Of a stretch of DNA of 64,000 nt, positions 1 to 12,385 are shown piece by piece. The notes below the pieces were generated by a model. The model did not search any database, was not told where the DNA came from, and worked only from the letters and a program-made list of their open reading frames with translations. The DNA is from Sipunculus nudus (taxonomy: Eukaryota > Annelida > Sipuncula > Golfingiida > Sipunculidae). Position 1 is the first letter of the stretch, and the number at the start of each line of letters is the position of its first letter. Both the position numbers and the translations under genes were made by a program. The DNA is taken from the NCBI GenBank assembly GCA_026874595.1, contig CM049308.1:271001-335000 (forward strand). The letters are read 5' to 3'.

Positions 1-644
1 CGCAGCAGTTACAGACCATCAGTCCCTATGATCATAGTAAGTATTGTGAAAATCCATTCAATGGTTCCTGAGAAATAAGCTTCTAAACGTTTTTTCTATA
101 ATCAGCTCTAAAACGTAGAAAAATAGGTCAAGGTCACCCATCTTCGAACTTGATCGAGATTTTGTCAATATACATCATCACCGAAAAAATAAAATTCTTA
201 CGGTGAATCCTTTTCGAGATATCCCGCTCACAAGGCCAAAGTTGAAAAATCAGATAAAAATTCATAAAAAAATCAGAAATTGTAGGTGGCGCCACCAAAC
301 TTGTATAGCAGGTACAGACTATCAGTCCCAATAATCATAGTAAGTTTTGTGAAAATCCACCAAATGGTTCCTGAGTAATAAGCATCTAAGTGTTTTTCTA
401 TAATCAGCTCTAAAATGTAGAAGAATAGGTCAAGGTCACCCATCTTCCAACTTGACCGAGATTTTGTCGATATACATCTTTACCGAGGAAATAAAATTCT
501 GACGGTGAATCCTTTTCAAGATATCCCGCTCACAAGGTAAAAGTTAACGGACGCGGACAGACGGACGGACGGATGGATGGACGGACGGACGGACAGCTTG
601 GGTGACGACAATAGCCCATCAGCCTAAGGGCTGAGGGCTAAAAA
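1..644 (+). mobile_element. Family A non-autonomous element, 3' part (A1)
   Basis: About two tandem core units of roughly 300 bp (compare the start of the window with 301 onward), the second introduced by the palindrome GGTGGCGCCACC at 285-296. A GGAC-rich microsatellite follows at about 548-595, then a terminal hairpin built on CAGCC/GGCTG and the end GGGCTGAGGGCTAAAAA. It is the same family as 9164-10196, which shows the 5' end. The left end is cut by the window. It encodes nothing I can support. Confidence 0.75.
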
Positions 645-1836
645 GCTTTTTAAAAAAACTTTCTTGTCCATATTAATCAAAGATAACCTGAAATCTAAAT
701 GTCTAGTGGCATGATGTAATAGATGCTGATAAAATGGTGCCAGGCTAGATGTAACAGCATCACACAGCTAACATATATGGTAAAATGACTCAATTCAATC
801 TCCATATTTCAGCCAAAAATCATTCATGTGGAACCATTAAAAACAATTATTATAAGAATTATTGTAGGGATTATTCTTGTAAAATATTTAACACACTGGC
901 TTCAGTGGCATCAGTCGAAAAATGTTTCGCAGGTTTTTAACTCATATAGGAAGATACAGCAAACTGGCTAAGTTCAGCTTCCTGTAACTCAGCCAAAAAG
1001 CACTGAACCAAAACATTTTGAACAAACTTGAATTATCAACATTTGAGGATAATTAATGTGTGAGATTTAAGAATTTGGCCCAGTGGTTTTTGAGAAGAAG
1101 ATCTTTGTAGCCACTGAGCTAAAATGGGCTGTTATGGCATATGACTAAATTCAGCTTCCCTAACTTAGCCAAAAGTCACTGAAAAGAGACCATTTGAACA
1201 AACTTCAGAAAGCACTACCCTAGGATCATTTCTGTGCGATATTAAACATTTTGGCCATTTGGTTTCAGAGAGGAAGTTTTTTGTAGCCCTCAGTGTGATA
1301 CAGGCACTGATGACTCGGTACAAAAAAGGCCGATGCAGGTGGCGCCACCAAAACCTCAATTTCAGATATGACCTATAAGACCAACATTGGCATAAAATTT
1401 GGTGATGATAGCTCCAGCCGTTTCTGAGATTTAAATTTTAATATGCTTTTTTGCCCAGTTAACAAAGTTCAACCTCCTGTAACTGGACCAAAAATCTCCG
1501 AACTGGAACCATTCGAACAAACTTGAGAAAGATTGTTCCAGGAATCATTTCTGTGAAATATTGGACAATTTGGCTGGACAGTTTTGGAGAAGAAGATTTT
1601 TAAAGGTTTTTTAGCTTTTTCCCTATAAAATCTAGGAAAATACAGTTAGAAAAAAAATAAACAAAATCCGATATAGTTTTTTGGATGATTGATTATTTGC
1701 AAAAAATTTGGTGATGCTAGCTCCTGCTGTTTTTGAGATGGCTATGGTTAACGTACAGACGACGCACAACGCACGACGCACAACGCACGACGGACGACAC
1801 CGCACCATCGCATAAGCTCACAGGTTCGCTAAAAAA
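645..1836 (+). mobile_element. Family B element, 5'-truncated (B1)
   Basis: It shares its body with 26870-28061, 45590-47255 and 60285-63065. It contains GGTGGCGCCACC at 1338-1349, an ACGCACGACG-rich stretch at about 1757-1800, and the family B 3' end, CACAGGTTCGC followed by TAAAAA. It follows directly on the 3' end of A1, so its own 5' end is absent. No coding capacity is supported. Confidence 0.7.
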
Positions 1837-4426
1837 TATGATTTAGAAATGAGGCACATGCTTGTTTTTGTGTGGAAATAAATATAAGCTGTATTATGAG
1901 TTGACCGTGGGTGTTTAGCTTATGTATGATTTTGATGCTATCTTTGGAGACAGGGAAGAGGATTGATTTCATTTATTTTATTATCAAATGGAGTGCTATT
2001 GTCACACAGATTTTGACTTGGCCATATAACTTATAAGCAGAACATATAATATAAGAGTTTAACTATTTATTAAAAATAATTAGAAATTGTCCCAAATATA
2101 ATTTTTATTAAATATAATAAGAGAATCGTATGATTTTTTTAAATAAAATACAACTTAAATCATTATTAAAATAATATCAAAGAATATATTCATGAATGCA
2201 TTCATGAATACATTTTGAAAGTACTTGCACTGGTATTCATATACTTTCATTTTTACCTGAATTCCCATTCTTATGGAAGAAATTTTATTATGGAGTACAT
2301 ATTCATATTCGTATTCAAATACATTTGCAAAGTATTCGCACCATGTCTGGTATTTATTCAGTTTTCACCAAACAATGATGTTGAGAATCCAGAACATACA
2401 AAATTCACACATTTAAATAATTATCATAAGTACCTGGTTTTATGGCTTTTATTCATATTAAAAAAAATAAATGTGATATATTCATTTTGGACTAATTTCA
2501 CATCAATGTACACACTAGACACAGCAGGAATCTAAATTAATATTAACAACTGCATCTTTGTCTATCATTAATTCTCTTCATATGATCCCTAATGATTAGT
2601 AATGAATAATATGATTTACTTTTTTATCATTAAAATTGAAATGAAAAATACCATAGGTGACTGCATGGTGTTGTTTGGAATACGTGACATTCTATCAATC
2701 GATACAAGATTCTTATATCATCAGTAACTGCAAGTTAATTTCCTGTTTTTATCAACTAACAAATTCCTTTTCCATTTTTCTTTAATTTGTTATTAAAAAC
2801 CAATAAAAATTTATTAATTTTTTCTTTATTGTTATGTTGTTAGTTAAAACTACTAGATGAGATGGGTTGGACACCTGGATCAACTGTGGCTGGCCATAAG
2901 CTGCCTGGCTGCCCCAGTGTATGCCACGCATCAAGCGTGCATAATTTGATGAAAGGTCGACAAGGTCAACATTCAGGTGACTCAAGAGGGGCTGGGGAGA
3001 GCCAAGGTCTGACATGGTCTCATAAAAACATTAATAAAAGCTACAATTTTTGGCCAATTTCTTTCAGCTTTCTAAACTAAAAAGCTGAAATCCTTATGTG
3101 TGCATGATATGAAAATTATATCAAGTGCTCACAGGAAACAAACATGCCATGGTCAAAGTTTGGCAAAATTTAAGGTACTAATTTTATATTTATACTAATA
3201 ACTTATAAAATTTAAAAAAATTCAGAACTAATTTTGGGTATTCAATTGAATCTTGATAAAATAATGTTACATCCCTGACAAAAAATCTCTACCTTCAGCA
3301 ATCCTCTTGTTAAGGGAGTAAATATATTTCTTGATTTTTTACAAAGTGCATTATGTTTTGGCCCATAACTTAAAACAATTACGCAATACTGACATCATTT
3401 CTGGCATGCACATAGAGAATGTATAGAAAAATATGTATATTATATATGATTAAAGTCAGATGAGTGGTTTTGATATTAGGCAGTCTTGAATTGTAACAAT
3501 GGGTTTTTAATGGAAAAATGAAGTTTTTCATTAATATCTCGAAGGTATTAAGTCCAAGTGACCAAATTCTTGGCATGGTAGGGGATTTAGGAGACATCTA
3601 ATTGTATGCCAAATTTTAGGAACTGAGAGCTGAAGCTGGGGAGCTGAGCTGTTGCAAACTGCATAACACTAGCTTGATGTAAACAATATGTTACATGGTG
3701 CTTGAAAACCTGAATAAAATCTACAGTTTTTGATCAACTGGTTTCAAATTTTGGGTGTTAACAGACAAAAAGCCAACAAAAACATGCTGTGAAAATTAAA
3801 TCCACAGTACTTACAGGAAAAAGACAAACCATGGTCAAAGTTGGGCAAAATTTAAGGTACCAATTTTTTATTTTTGTTAATATTTCAAAAAATTTAAAAG
3901 ATTTTGATCTAATTTTGGGTAAACAATTTAATTTTGATTAATTAAAGTTATATTACTGGAAAAAAAGTCCACAGATTTAACATGTTTTGTGTTAAGTGAT
4001 CAAATATCTTTCCTAATTTTTTACAAAATGCATTATGTTTGGGCCCATAACTTTTTTAAATTATATAATACAGACATAATTTCTAGCATGTGCATAGAAA
4101 CTATATAGGGGAATATTTATGGTAAATATGAGCAAAAACAGATGTGTAATTTTGAGATTGGGCAGTCCTGAAGTGTGAAAATAGGTTTTTAATAAAAAAT
4201 TGAGGTTTTCCCTTAATTTCTCAAAGGAACGAAGTCACAAAGACCCAATTTTCGGCTTGGTCGGAGATCTTGGGGACATCTAACATTTTGGATTCCTAGG
4301 TCTTACGGTTTCAAAAAGTGCCACATCTACGGACGGAGGGTCGGACAGACGGACGGACGACGGACGGACGATGGACAATGGACAACGAACATAGCTCAGA
4401 TGACTTATAGTCAGCTGAGCTAAAAA
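1837..4426 (+). mobile_element. Family C element, 5'-truncated (C1)
   Basis: It begins abruptly after the B1 3' end and is homologous along its length to 28062-30581 and 48435-51051. An AT-rich left half is followed by core units containing the phrase 'gcattatgttt.gggcccataac', then a GGAC microsatellite at about 4320-4380, and the terminal hairpin of the C and E families (arms GCTCAG/CTGAGC and TGACT/AGTCA) ending in CTAAAAA. Short open frames here are chance frames in repeat sequence. Confidence 0.7.
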
Positions 4427-5507
4427 CTGAAAATATAAGTTAAAATATTAGAATTCTAAGTTGCAATCATTATATATCCAAAGTGTAGCTCATATTGGGT
4501 CATATTATGCATACACATATTTTATTATTTTTAAATCACAAATGTTTAACCTGAATTTGAAAAAAATAATGCCACAACATGGCATCTACAAGATTATTCC
4601 TTGAATCACTATTAAAATGTTTTGCACATTGAAGTTTTCAGTACATGCTTAATTTTATTCACTGAATTGAAATAAAAGATTCAGTAAATTTGATAAAATA
4701 AAAACATCTTTTCAAATAAAGTATACACACTGTTGGTTGAATGTGGGACAAACAATATCATTGTGCTAATTACTATCTCAGCTATAATTTATTGCTAGAA
4801 TTAATAGTCAATTTCACACCTGGTGAAGTTTTTACTTTTTTAAAGTAAGAAATTACTTATTTGATGAACATCCACACTTTCATACCAATACACCACTTTG
4901 TGGACACAATTCAATGTGCTCTTTAATCATTGTAACCCTGGTGGTACAATACAAAATCTAAAATGTAGCATAGCCAAGAATAAAATAAAATACAGAAAAT
5001 TATAACATTCATCTAGCTGATGCACCATCTGGGGGGGGGGGTGAGTGCAGGGCAGAGGGGAAGCTTGCTAGTAGTGGCCAAGCTGAGCCAAGGCAAGCTG
5101 CCTGGGGTCAGTTACATAATGCAAGTGAAGGCTGTACTACCAGGTGGGCTTGATGTAAACAACACTTGACATGGTGTATGGAAACATGAATAAATGTTAC
5201 TCTTTTCAATCAATTCCTTTGAAATTTCAGATTTTACAAGATTAAATCCTTACGTATATATGTTGTGAAAATTAAATCAACAGTGCTTACAGGGAAAAAA
5301 CATGCCATTGCCAAAGTTGGACAAAATTTAAGGTATTGATTTTTTATTTATGCTAATAACTTGACAAATTTGCAAAATTCAGATCTAATTTTGGGTAAAC
5401 AATTGAATCTTGATTAAATAAAGTTATATTCATGAAAAAAAGTCCCCTGTTCAGCAATTCTCATGTTAGGTGAGTAAATATATTTCCTGATTTTTTAACA
5501 AGGGACC
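4427..5507 (+). repeat. Partial family C copy
   Basis: AT-rich sequence plus part of a C core, closely matching 5925-7000 and 56350-57460. It contains a run of about ten G at 5031-5041. No 3' terminal hairpin is present. It appears to be cut off where the next C element starts at about 5508. Confidence 0.6.
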
Positions 5508-7782
5508 CATGGGTCACGGCGCTCAGCTAAAGTTTGAAATTTTTGCAAATGCAAAATATGCAAAATATTCCATTGTAATGTTTTTCATTAATATAAGCAT
5601 ATGAGAACCTAAGAGGAAAGGGGCCCTCCTACTTGGTTATAGTAAAGTTCTAAATATATGATTGCAAACTAATACTTTGACAAGACTGTCATGAAGAAAA
5701 ACAGTAAAAGTGTTGAGATACTGTGATGCATATGAAAAATTTACGGATGGACAGGCAAGTGGACAGAATGGACAAATACCTTTATTTCACTTTCAAGGGA
5801 ATAATGCATTTAAGTTTATATATAAGCTTATTTTTTTAAGCATATCCACTTTTTCCATTAATAGTTTTTATCTGATTCATTTCTTTTTTATTTACAAGTT
5901 TTATAAATTTGTAAAAAAAAAACTGAAAATATAAGTTAAAATATTAGAATTCTAAGTTGCAATCATTATATATCCAGAGTGTAGCTCATATTGAGTCATA
6001 TTATGCATACACATATATTTTATTATTTTTAAATCACAAATGTTTAAACTGAAATTAAAAGAAAATAATGCCACAACATAGCATCTACAAGATTATTCCT
6101 TGAATCACTATTTAAAAGTTTTGCACATTGGAGTTTTCAGTACATGCTTAATTTTTTTCACCGAAATAAAATAAAAGATTCAGTAAATTTGATAAAATGA
6201 AAAAATTCTTTTCAAATAAAATATACACACTGTTGGTTGAATGAGGGACAAACAATATCATTGTGCTAATTACTATCTCGGCTATAATTTTTTACTGGAA
6301 TTAATAGTCAATTTCACACCTGGTGAAGTTTTTACTCTTCTGAAGTAAGAATTTACTTATCTGATAAACATCCAAATTTTCATAGCAATACACTTCTTTG
6401 TGGTCACAATTCAATGTGCACTTTAATCATTGTAACCCTGGTGGTACATTTCAAAATCTAAAATGTAGCATAGCCAAGAATAAAAGAAAATATAGAAAAT
6501 TATAACATTCATCTAGTTAATGCACCATCCGGGGGGGGGGGGGGGGGGAGTGCAGGGCAGAGAGGAAGCCTGCTAGTAGTGGCCAAGCTGGGCCAAGGCA
6601 ACCTGCCTAGGGTGGGTTACATAATGCAAGTGAAGGCTGTGTTACTAGGTGGGTTAGATGTAAACAACACTTGACATGGTGTATGAAAACTTGAATAAAA
6701 GCTACTCTTTTCAATCAATTCCTTTGAAATTTCACATTTTAAAAGATTAAATCCTTCTGTATATATGCTGTGAAAATAAAATCAACAGTGCTTACAGGGA
6801 AAAAATGTGCCATTGCCAAAGTTAAACAAAATTTAAGGTATTGAATTTTTATTAATGCTAATAACTTGAAAAATTTGCAAAATTCAGATCTAATTTTGGG
6901 TTAACCATTGAATCTTGATTAAATAAAGTTATATTCCTGAAAAAAAGTCTCCAGCTTCAGCAATTCTCATGTTAGGTGAGTAAATATGTTTCCTGATTTT
7001 TTAAAATTTGCATTATATTTGGGCCCATAACTTCAAAATAATACCTAATACTGACCTAATTTGTGGTATGTTCATAGAAAATGTATGGAAGAATATGAAT
7101 ACTAAATATGATCAAAAACAGATAAGTGGTTTTGATATTAGGCAGCCTTGAAGTGTAACAATGGCTTTTTTATGGAAAACAGAGGTTTTTCCTTAAAATC
7201 TCGAAGGAACAAAGTCCTAATGACCCAATATTCAGTATGGTAGGAGATTTTGGGGACATCTAATGGTATGCAAAATTTTGGAATTGTAGGTCCAACGGTT
7301 TTAAAACGAACCCTGTTAACGGAGGGACGGACAGACGACGGACAAAGGACCACGACTATAGCTCAGATGACTAACAGTCAGCTGAGCTAAAAATTGCATT
7401 ATATTTGGGCCCATAACTTCAAAATAATACCCAATACTGACCTAATTTTTGGTATGTTCATAGAAAATGTATGGAAGAAATTGAATACTAAATATGATCA
7501 AAAACAGATCAGTGGTTTTGATTTTTAGGCAGCCTTGAAAAGTAACAATGGCTTTTTAATGGAAAATGGAGGTTTTTCTTTGATATCTCGAAGGAACGAA
7601 GTCCTAATGACCCAATTTTTGGTATGGTAGGAGATTTTGGGGACATATAATGGTATGCAAAGTTTTGGATTCGTAGGTCCAACGGTTTTAAAACATGCCC
7701 GGTTAACGTCCGGATGGCCGGACGGACAACGGACAAAGGACCACGACTATAGCTCAGATGACTTATAGTCAGCTGAGCTAAT
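5508..7782 (+). mobile_element. Family C element, both ends present (C2)
   Basis: The 5' end ACAAGGGACCCATGGGTC holds a perfect 12-bp palindrome and is followed by GCGCTCAGCT. The 3' end is a hairpin carrying AGTCAGCTGAGCTAA, so the inner parts of the ends are inverted copies of each other. An extra copy of the 3' hairpin tail at about 7363-7395 divides two core units of roughly 380 bp. A G run of about 17-19 lies near 6531-6549. No gene is supported. Confidence 0.7.
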
Positions 7783-8400
7783 AAAACTGTATAAGAAAAA
7801 TTTCTATTTCAAAATAAATTTTAATTATTACATTATTAACACAATATTCTGTAAATATAAATAAATAGATTTTTTTGTGAACTATACATAACAATTCAGT
7901 GTTAAAATATTGAAGTCTGACTGAAAACATCTTTCATATGTCAATTACAATGCATAATATATTATGAAATTAGATAAGATCACTATTTTAATCTCACCTA
8001 GGCAGATTTTAAACTTGCCTAAGTGATATCAGGCAGATTTTAAACACGCCTGGATGATACCAGACAGATTTTAAACATGCCTAGGTGGGATTAAAATCCT
8101 GGCCTGCTCCATGATAGATTTTAATCTTGCCTGGGCAAGATTGCGATTGTGATCTTGTCTAGGCAAGTTTAAAATCTGTCAAGGCGAGATCATAATCACA
8201 CCGATAGGCAAGAACACAATCGCAATCTCGCCTAGACTAGATCATAAAGGCAATCTTGTCTAGGCTAATTTGAAATCTACCTGAATTTCAGGAAAATTAT
8301 ATCAGATCACTATTTTAATCCCGCCTGGGCAGATTTTAAACTCACCTCAGTGATATCAGGCGGTTTTTTAACTCACCTGGATGATACAAGACAGAATTAT
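7783..8400. repeat. AT-rich sequence and a GCCTAGGC-rich repeat cluster
   Basis: 7783-7977 is AT-rich without recognisable content. From about 7978 to 8400 the motif 'ggcagattttaaac' and variants of 'cacctaggc' recur. A segment of roughly 95 bp starting near 7978 ('gatcactattttaatc') is repeated directly near 8304. Between them, inverted motifs such as TTGCCTGGGCAA give local dyad symmetry. There is no coding evidence. Confidence 0.55.
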
Positions 8401-8932
8401 TTTGCAGGATATATTTTGCTTCTTGGAAAATATATGCTTTTTGTAAGACTGAAGTAGCTTAGTCACTTCAGCCTTGATCAAGACAAGGTTAAGATATGAC
8501 ATTTTTTGAGGATTATGGGGAAACTTTTAAGTGCTTATTCAGGGGAAATTTCCTTTCACTAGCCAATATTCATGGGCTTGGGATACCCTGACTTATTTTC
8601 ACGCCCTCAAAATCATCAAGCGAGGTAGGGAAAATAACTGTGACTACAATAGCTTTCAAGTTTTAGGTGAAAATTGCTCACTCCTTCTTACAGAGAGCCC
8701 TAAAAAATTCAGGGGGGGGGGGAGGGGCACTTATTACATGGATTACAGTACTTTAAAGGTAAGTTAGTATTACAAATGGAGGAAGTTACCTCCACCAAAA
8801 AAATTTTGTAAAAAAAATATATCTTCAATTTGTCCTTATAAGGCTGGTTAAGATCATACTTTAAATCCCTGAACTCCAAAGCCCATCATCTCCAATACCT
8901 ACAATGTTCTCCCCTAAACAGAGGTGTCTTAC
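8401..8932. other. Intronic sequence, nothing recognised
   Basis: It lies just downstream, in LARS2 sense, of the exon ending at 8933. I see no exon with both splice signals, no element end and no clear repeat, apart from an eight-to-nine-base G run near 8712. It is presumably the start of the next LARS2 intron. Confidence 0.5.
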
Positions 8933-9034
8933 CTAAATGTACTTGGTTATGTTCTCCTATATCTCTCTTTGTAACAAACACTGGCAGTTTCTGTTCATTG
9001 ACAGGGTTTACAGCTCTCAGAGACAATAAGATAT
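8933..9034 (-). CDS. LARS2: LARS2 exon (mitochondrial leucyl-tRNA synthetase, CP1 region)
   Basis: Mitochondrial leucyl-tRNA synthetase charges mitochondrial tRNA-Leu with leucine. This 102-nt exon follows a pyrimidine-rich acceptor ending TTACATTTCAG and ends at G|GTAAGA. It enters in phase 1: its first two bases complete the Asp codon begun by the last base of the exon at 23727-23751, and it leaves in phase 1. The translation contains RAVNPVNEQKLPVFVTK and ends HLG. This resembles the segment of the CP1 editing insert where LeuRS proteins have an '(A)xNPxTxxxxPV' motif followed by a glycine-rich turn. The next exon lies outside the window. The identification rests on remembered family sequence, not on a search. 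Confidence 0.82.
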
Positions 9035-9163
9035 CTGAAATGTAACAAGTCAGATTCAAGAAGGTATATAATACATGTATAATGTTTGAATGATGATTCA
9101 TGCTTGTAGTTAAAGGGGTGATTTTAAGAAGAAAGATAAAAATAGTAAGTTATTCAAATTTTA

Positions 9164-10196
9164 ACTAGAACATCAGCAGAAGCTGACAAAAGCCCTCAGC
9201 CAAAAGAACAGTGTTTATAGGTGGTAACAGTAACAAGAAAGAAATATTTGTTCTCACATGGATGTATATCTGTACGTGTCTCAGTTATAAATTTAAACTG
9301 AACAGGTATATACCATGTTTCATATCAATCCACCGAATGCTTCCTGAGAAATAAGCTCCTAAATGTTTTTCGATTCAAAGCTCTGTGACCTTGAAAGTAG
9401 GTCAAGGTCACCAATCTTGAAACTTGCCCAAGATTTTGTAAATATGCATCAGCACTAACAAAATGAAGTTCCAATGTTGAATACCTTTGGAAATATCCCG
9501 CTTACAAGGCCAAAGTTGAAAAATCAGATAAAAATTCATTAAAAATCAGACATTGTAGGTGGTGCCCCCAAACCTGTGCAGCAGGTAGGAACCATCAGTC
9601 CCAATGATTATAGTAAGTTTTGTGAAAATCCACCCAAAGGTTCCTGAGAAATAAGCTTCTAACTGTTTTTCTATAATAAGCTCTAAAACGTTGAAAAATA
9701 GGTCAAGGTCACCCATCTTCAAACTTGACTGAGATTCTGTTGACATACATCTTCACAGAAGAAATAAAATTCCTACAGAGAATCCTTTAAGAGATATCTC
9801 ATTCACAAGACCAAAATTAAAAAATCTTATAAAAATTCATTTAAAATCAGAAATTGTAGGTGGCGTTCCAAAACTTGTGCATCAGGTACAGACAATCAGT
9901 CCTAATGATCATAGTAAGTTTTGTGAAAATCCACCCAATGGTTCCAGAGAAATAAGAATCTACATGTTTTTCTATAATTAGCTCTAAAACATATGAAAAT
10001 AGGTCAAGGTCACCCATCTTCAAACATGACCGAGATTTTGTTGATATACATCTTCATTGAAGAAATAAAATTTCTACAGTGAATCCTTTTGGAGATATCC
10101 CACCCAGTAAACAGACACCGGACGGACAGACAGCTAGACTGACGGCCAGCTTGGGTGATGACAACAGCCCATCAGCCTAAGGGCTGAGGGCTAAAA
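9164..10196 (+). mobile_element. Family A element, complete (A2)
   Basis: The 5' end AACTAGAACATCAGCAGAAG includes a CAGC/GCTG mini-hairpin. It is followed by AGCCCTCAGCC at 9191-9201. The exact inverse, GGCTGAGGGCT, sits in the 3' terminal hairpin at 10182-10192 just before AAAAA. Between them are about three core units of roughly 290 bp containing the phrase 'cagtccyaatgatcatagtaagttt'. A short GGAC microsatellite lies near 10117-10145. The GGTGGCGCCACC element is degenerate here. Confidence 0.8.
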
Positions 10197-10526
10197 ACTA
10201 AATTGAACAGACAAAGTATAAACATAAGTCATGTTTACAGTGATTAAATGTACCAAGCCCATTCGATCATAAACATTTTATATAAATTCTACCCATATAA
10301 GTATATAACCATTGACTATCAAATGTTATCCAATATATTGAAATGTGTTGTATCCTGAGAAATACAAAGCTATTTTTCGTGTCAGAAACAAATAAGACTT
10401 GCAACCTTCAGATAATTTTTTTTTGTTATAACTTGATGAATTTCATTTGACCTTAATGACAGATTATTGTTTATTACTAATTTAGTTTTTTTACAACAAT
10501 GAATAATAATGAGCCTGACATAAGGA
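10197..10526. other. Intronic AT-rich sequence, nothing recognised
   Basis: There is no exon, repeat unit or element terminus that I can support between the end of A2 and the ACTAGA start of element H. Confidence 0.5.
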
Positions 10527-11466
10527 AACTAGACATATTTTGGCACCGCAGGTGCCACAGTATCCCCAGACAATCAATCCCCCCCCCCTCCTTCTTCAGC
10601 AACAATTAATATCAGACCACACTCATAGAATAGGTCACTCTCATAGAAAAGGTCATGACCCCAATTTCAATATACATCATCCCCTAACCCATGTCTATGT
10701 ATATGCATAATGTGAAAGAAATCTGTCCATTAGTTTTTGACTTATAATGCTCACAGTACTGTTAAGTGGCAATGACGGGGTCTTAAACGGCACGAAAACA
10801 AGTAAAAGAATAACAGGTGGCACCACCTGTTTCTGGTACATGACAAGACTATCCAAGATCTTTGGTCAAGTTGATTTTTGGACCAATCCATGCATCCCTT
10901 ATTGAGAAATTAATGATTTTGTGTCATTTTTACCATATATGGCAATATATAAAAATATATAGAAAAGGTCACTCTCATAGAAAAGGTCATGACCCCAATT
11001 TAAATGAATATCATCCTATAACCCAAATCTATGTATATGCATAATATAAAAGAAATATGTCCATTAGTTTTTGACTTATAATGCTCACAGTACTGTCAAG
11101 TAGCAATTTTGGGGATATTAAATGGCACAAAAACAAGTAAAGAATAATAGGTGGCGCCACCAGTTTCTGGAACATGACAACCCTATCCATGATCTTCCAC
11201 CAACTTGATTTTGGGATCAATCCATGCAAGATTTCTTGAGATATTTAAGAATTTGTGTGATTTTCCCCAAAATTGGACCTATTCAAGGTCAAGGACACTC
11301 TCCTATTCAAGGTCATGACCTCATTTTAAATAGGCGTTGTCCTCTCACCCATATCTATACATATACCAAGTTTGGTAAAGATCTGTGAAATATTATTTGA
11401 GTTATCGCACCAACAAGATTTATATGCCGCGGCGGCGGCGGCAGGACCGGTATGAAAACATAGTAT
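10527..11466 (+). mobile_element. Family H element, left part (interrupted by Gypsy)
   Basis: It starts AACTAGACATATT. A perfect hairpin follows (arms TGGCACC and GGTGCCA, 10541-10557), then GTATCCCCAGACAA at 10560-10573. The exact inverse of that 14-mer is found at 22358-22371, on the other side of the Gypsy element, so H spans 10527 to about 22373. There are two or three core units with GGTGGCACCACC and GGTGGCGCCACC (11150-11161) and a GGC-repeat at about 11429-11442. The sequence breaks off inside its 3' terminal hairpin at 11466. Confidence 0.82.
11463..11466. repeat. Target-site duplication GTAT, left copy
   Basis: GTAT directly before the left LTR is repeated directly after the right LTR (22345-22348). 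Homologous element ends at 40011-40043 and 62265-62296 read 'catagtatcc' without a break, which confirms the duplicated bases. Confidence 0.85.
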
Positions 11467-12385
11467 TGTTACAACGGGGAATTAGGGGAGTTCTTCCCTG
11501 GCCATAACACAGTCACACGGCACGTCAGGTGAATAACTGAGACAGTCCAAGTTGGATATTGTGCTGTTTTATTTCCAGTTTTCTTGGTTTACATGTTGAT
11601 GATGGCGTGGGTCTGTCTGCCAGTTCCCAGCCCAACACAGGATTTTGTATCAGTATTACTACGTCACCAACCTTTACATCATCTTACACTTTTTCTATTG
11701 GATATTGGATATGTGTCATTATGACATACCTGAATGTTTAGATAACCATATATGGCTTCGGCTTTCGCCTACGCACAAACTTTTTCCTTGTTTTACCTAA
11801 AACTCATGTAATATCATTATATTCCTGATATTAATATATTCAGGGTACATATTTGTCTCCTGATCAATTCTGTGTGACCCAGCTACTTACTGACTCACTT
11901 TTGGTACAGTTTTCCTGTCCTAAATTACTGCCTCATGCGCAGGCCGGTATTCACCGTACCTTTGACTTTTATATCATTTTACACTGTCATCCAGATCTAA
12001 ACCTGGCTTCTGCTGATGCCTATAATAACAGAATCTATTTTGGCTTACTTGATTAAGTTTACATTCACATGGCTATAACAATTATACCAGTCTATAGTAA
12101 TCACTGGTTGTCTGCATTCAGAATTTATGTCCATTAAAATACTCATTTATCAGCTTCTTTTCTAAACCTATATGCTAACCGACATATGGAGATCGGAATC
12201 CAAACGCCTGTCTTACAATGGTAGACAATGCGTTGGTACACCAATTTAGGCTATTATCATTTCTCTCTGTCGCTCTATCTGTCTTTCCATCTGCTGAACT
12301 GGTAACTGATCTTATGTGTACCAAAATATTGCGTTAAAATCAGTAATTAATTATAATAGATATTAACACCTCTTACCACATAACA
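11467..12385 (-). repeat. 3' LTR of the Gypsy element
   Basis: In element sense it begins TGTTATGTGG and ends CCCCGTTGTAACA, with 5-bp inverted ends TGTTA/TAACA. I aligned it by eye with 21426-22344: same length, four substitutions, no indel. It contains an AATAAA signal about 100 bp before its end. Open frames on the plus strand inside it occur identically in both LTRs and are not genes. Confidence 0.95.
11568..11573 (-). promoter_or_regulatory. AATAAA polyadenylation signal in the 3' LTR
   Basis: The minus strand reads AATAAA, and the same signal occurs at 21527-21532 in the other LTR. Its place near the end of the LTR fits an R/U5 boundary just downstream. A symmetric CCATATATGG at 11746-11755 lies further upstream in sense and could serve as the TATA-like element. 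That role is inference. Confidence 0.6.

Noticed and set aside
8690-8767. Plus-strand acceptor-like 'ccttcttacag' with a following open frame
   Set aside because: No matching donor and no recognisable coding content; it is probably chance.
9164-10196. Interpretation of the hairpin-ended elements as classical MITEs with terminal inverted repeats
   Set aside because: The inverted repeats are asymmetric (one subterminal, one in a terminal hairpin) and no target duplication is seen at the readable site.
11559-12056. Plus-strand open frames of 60 and 67 codons inside the LTRs, identical at 21518-22015
   Set aside because: They are duplicated because the LTRs are identical. They have no recognisable domain and lie antisense to the element.
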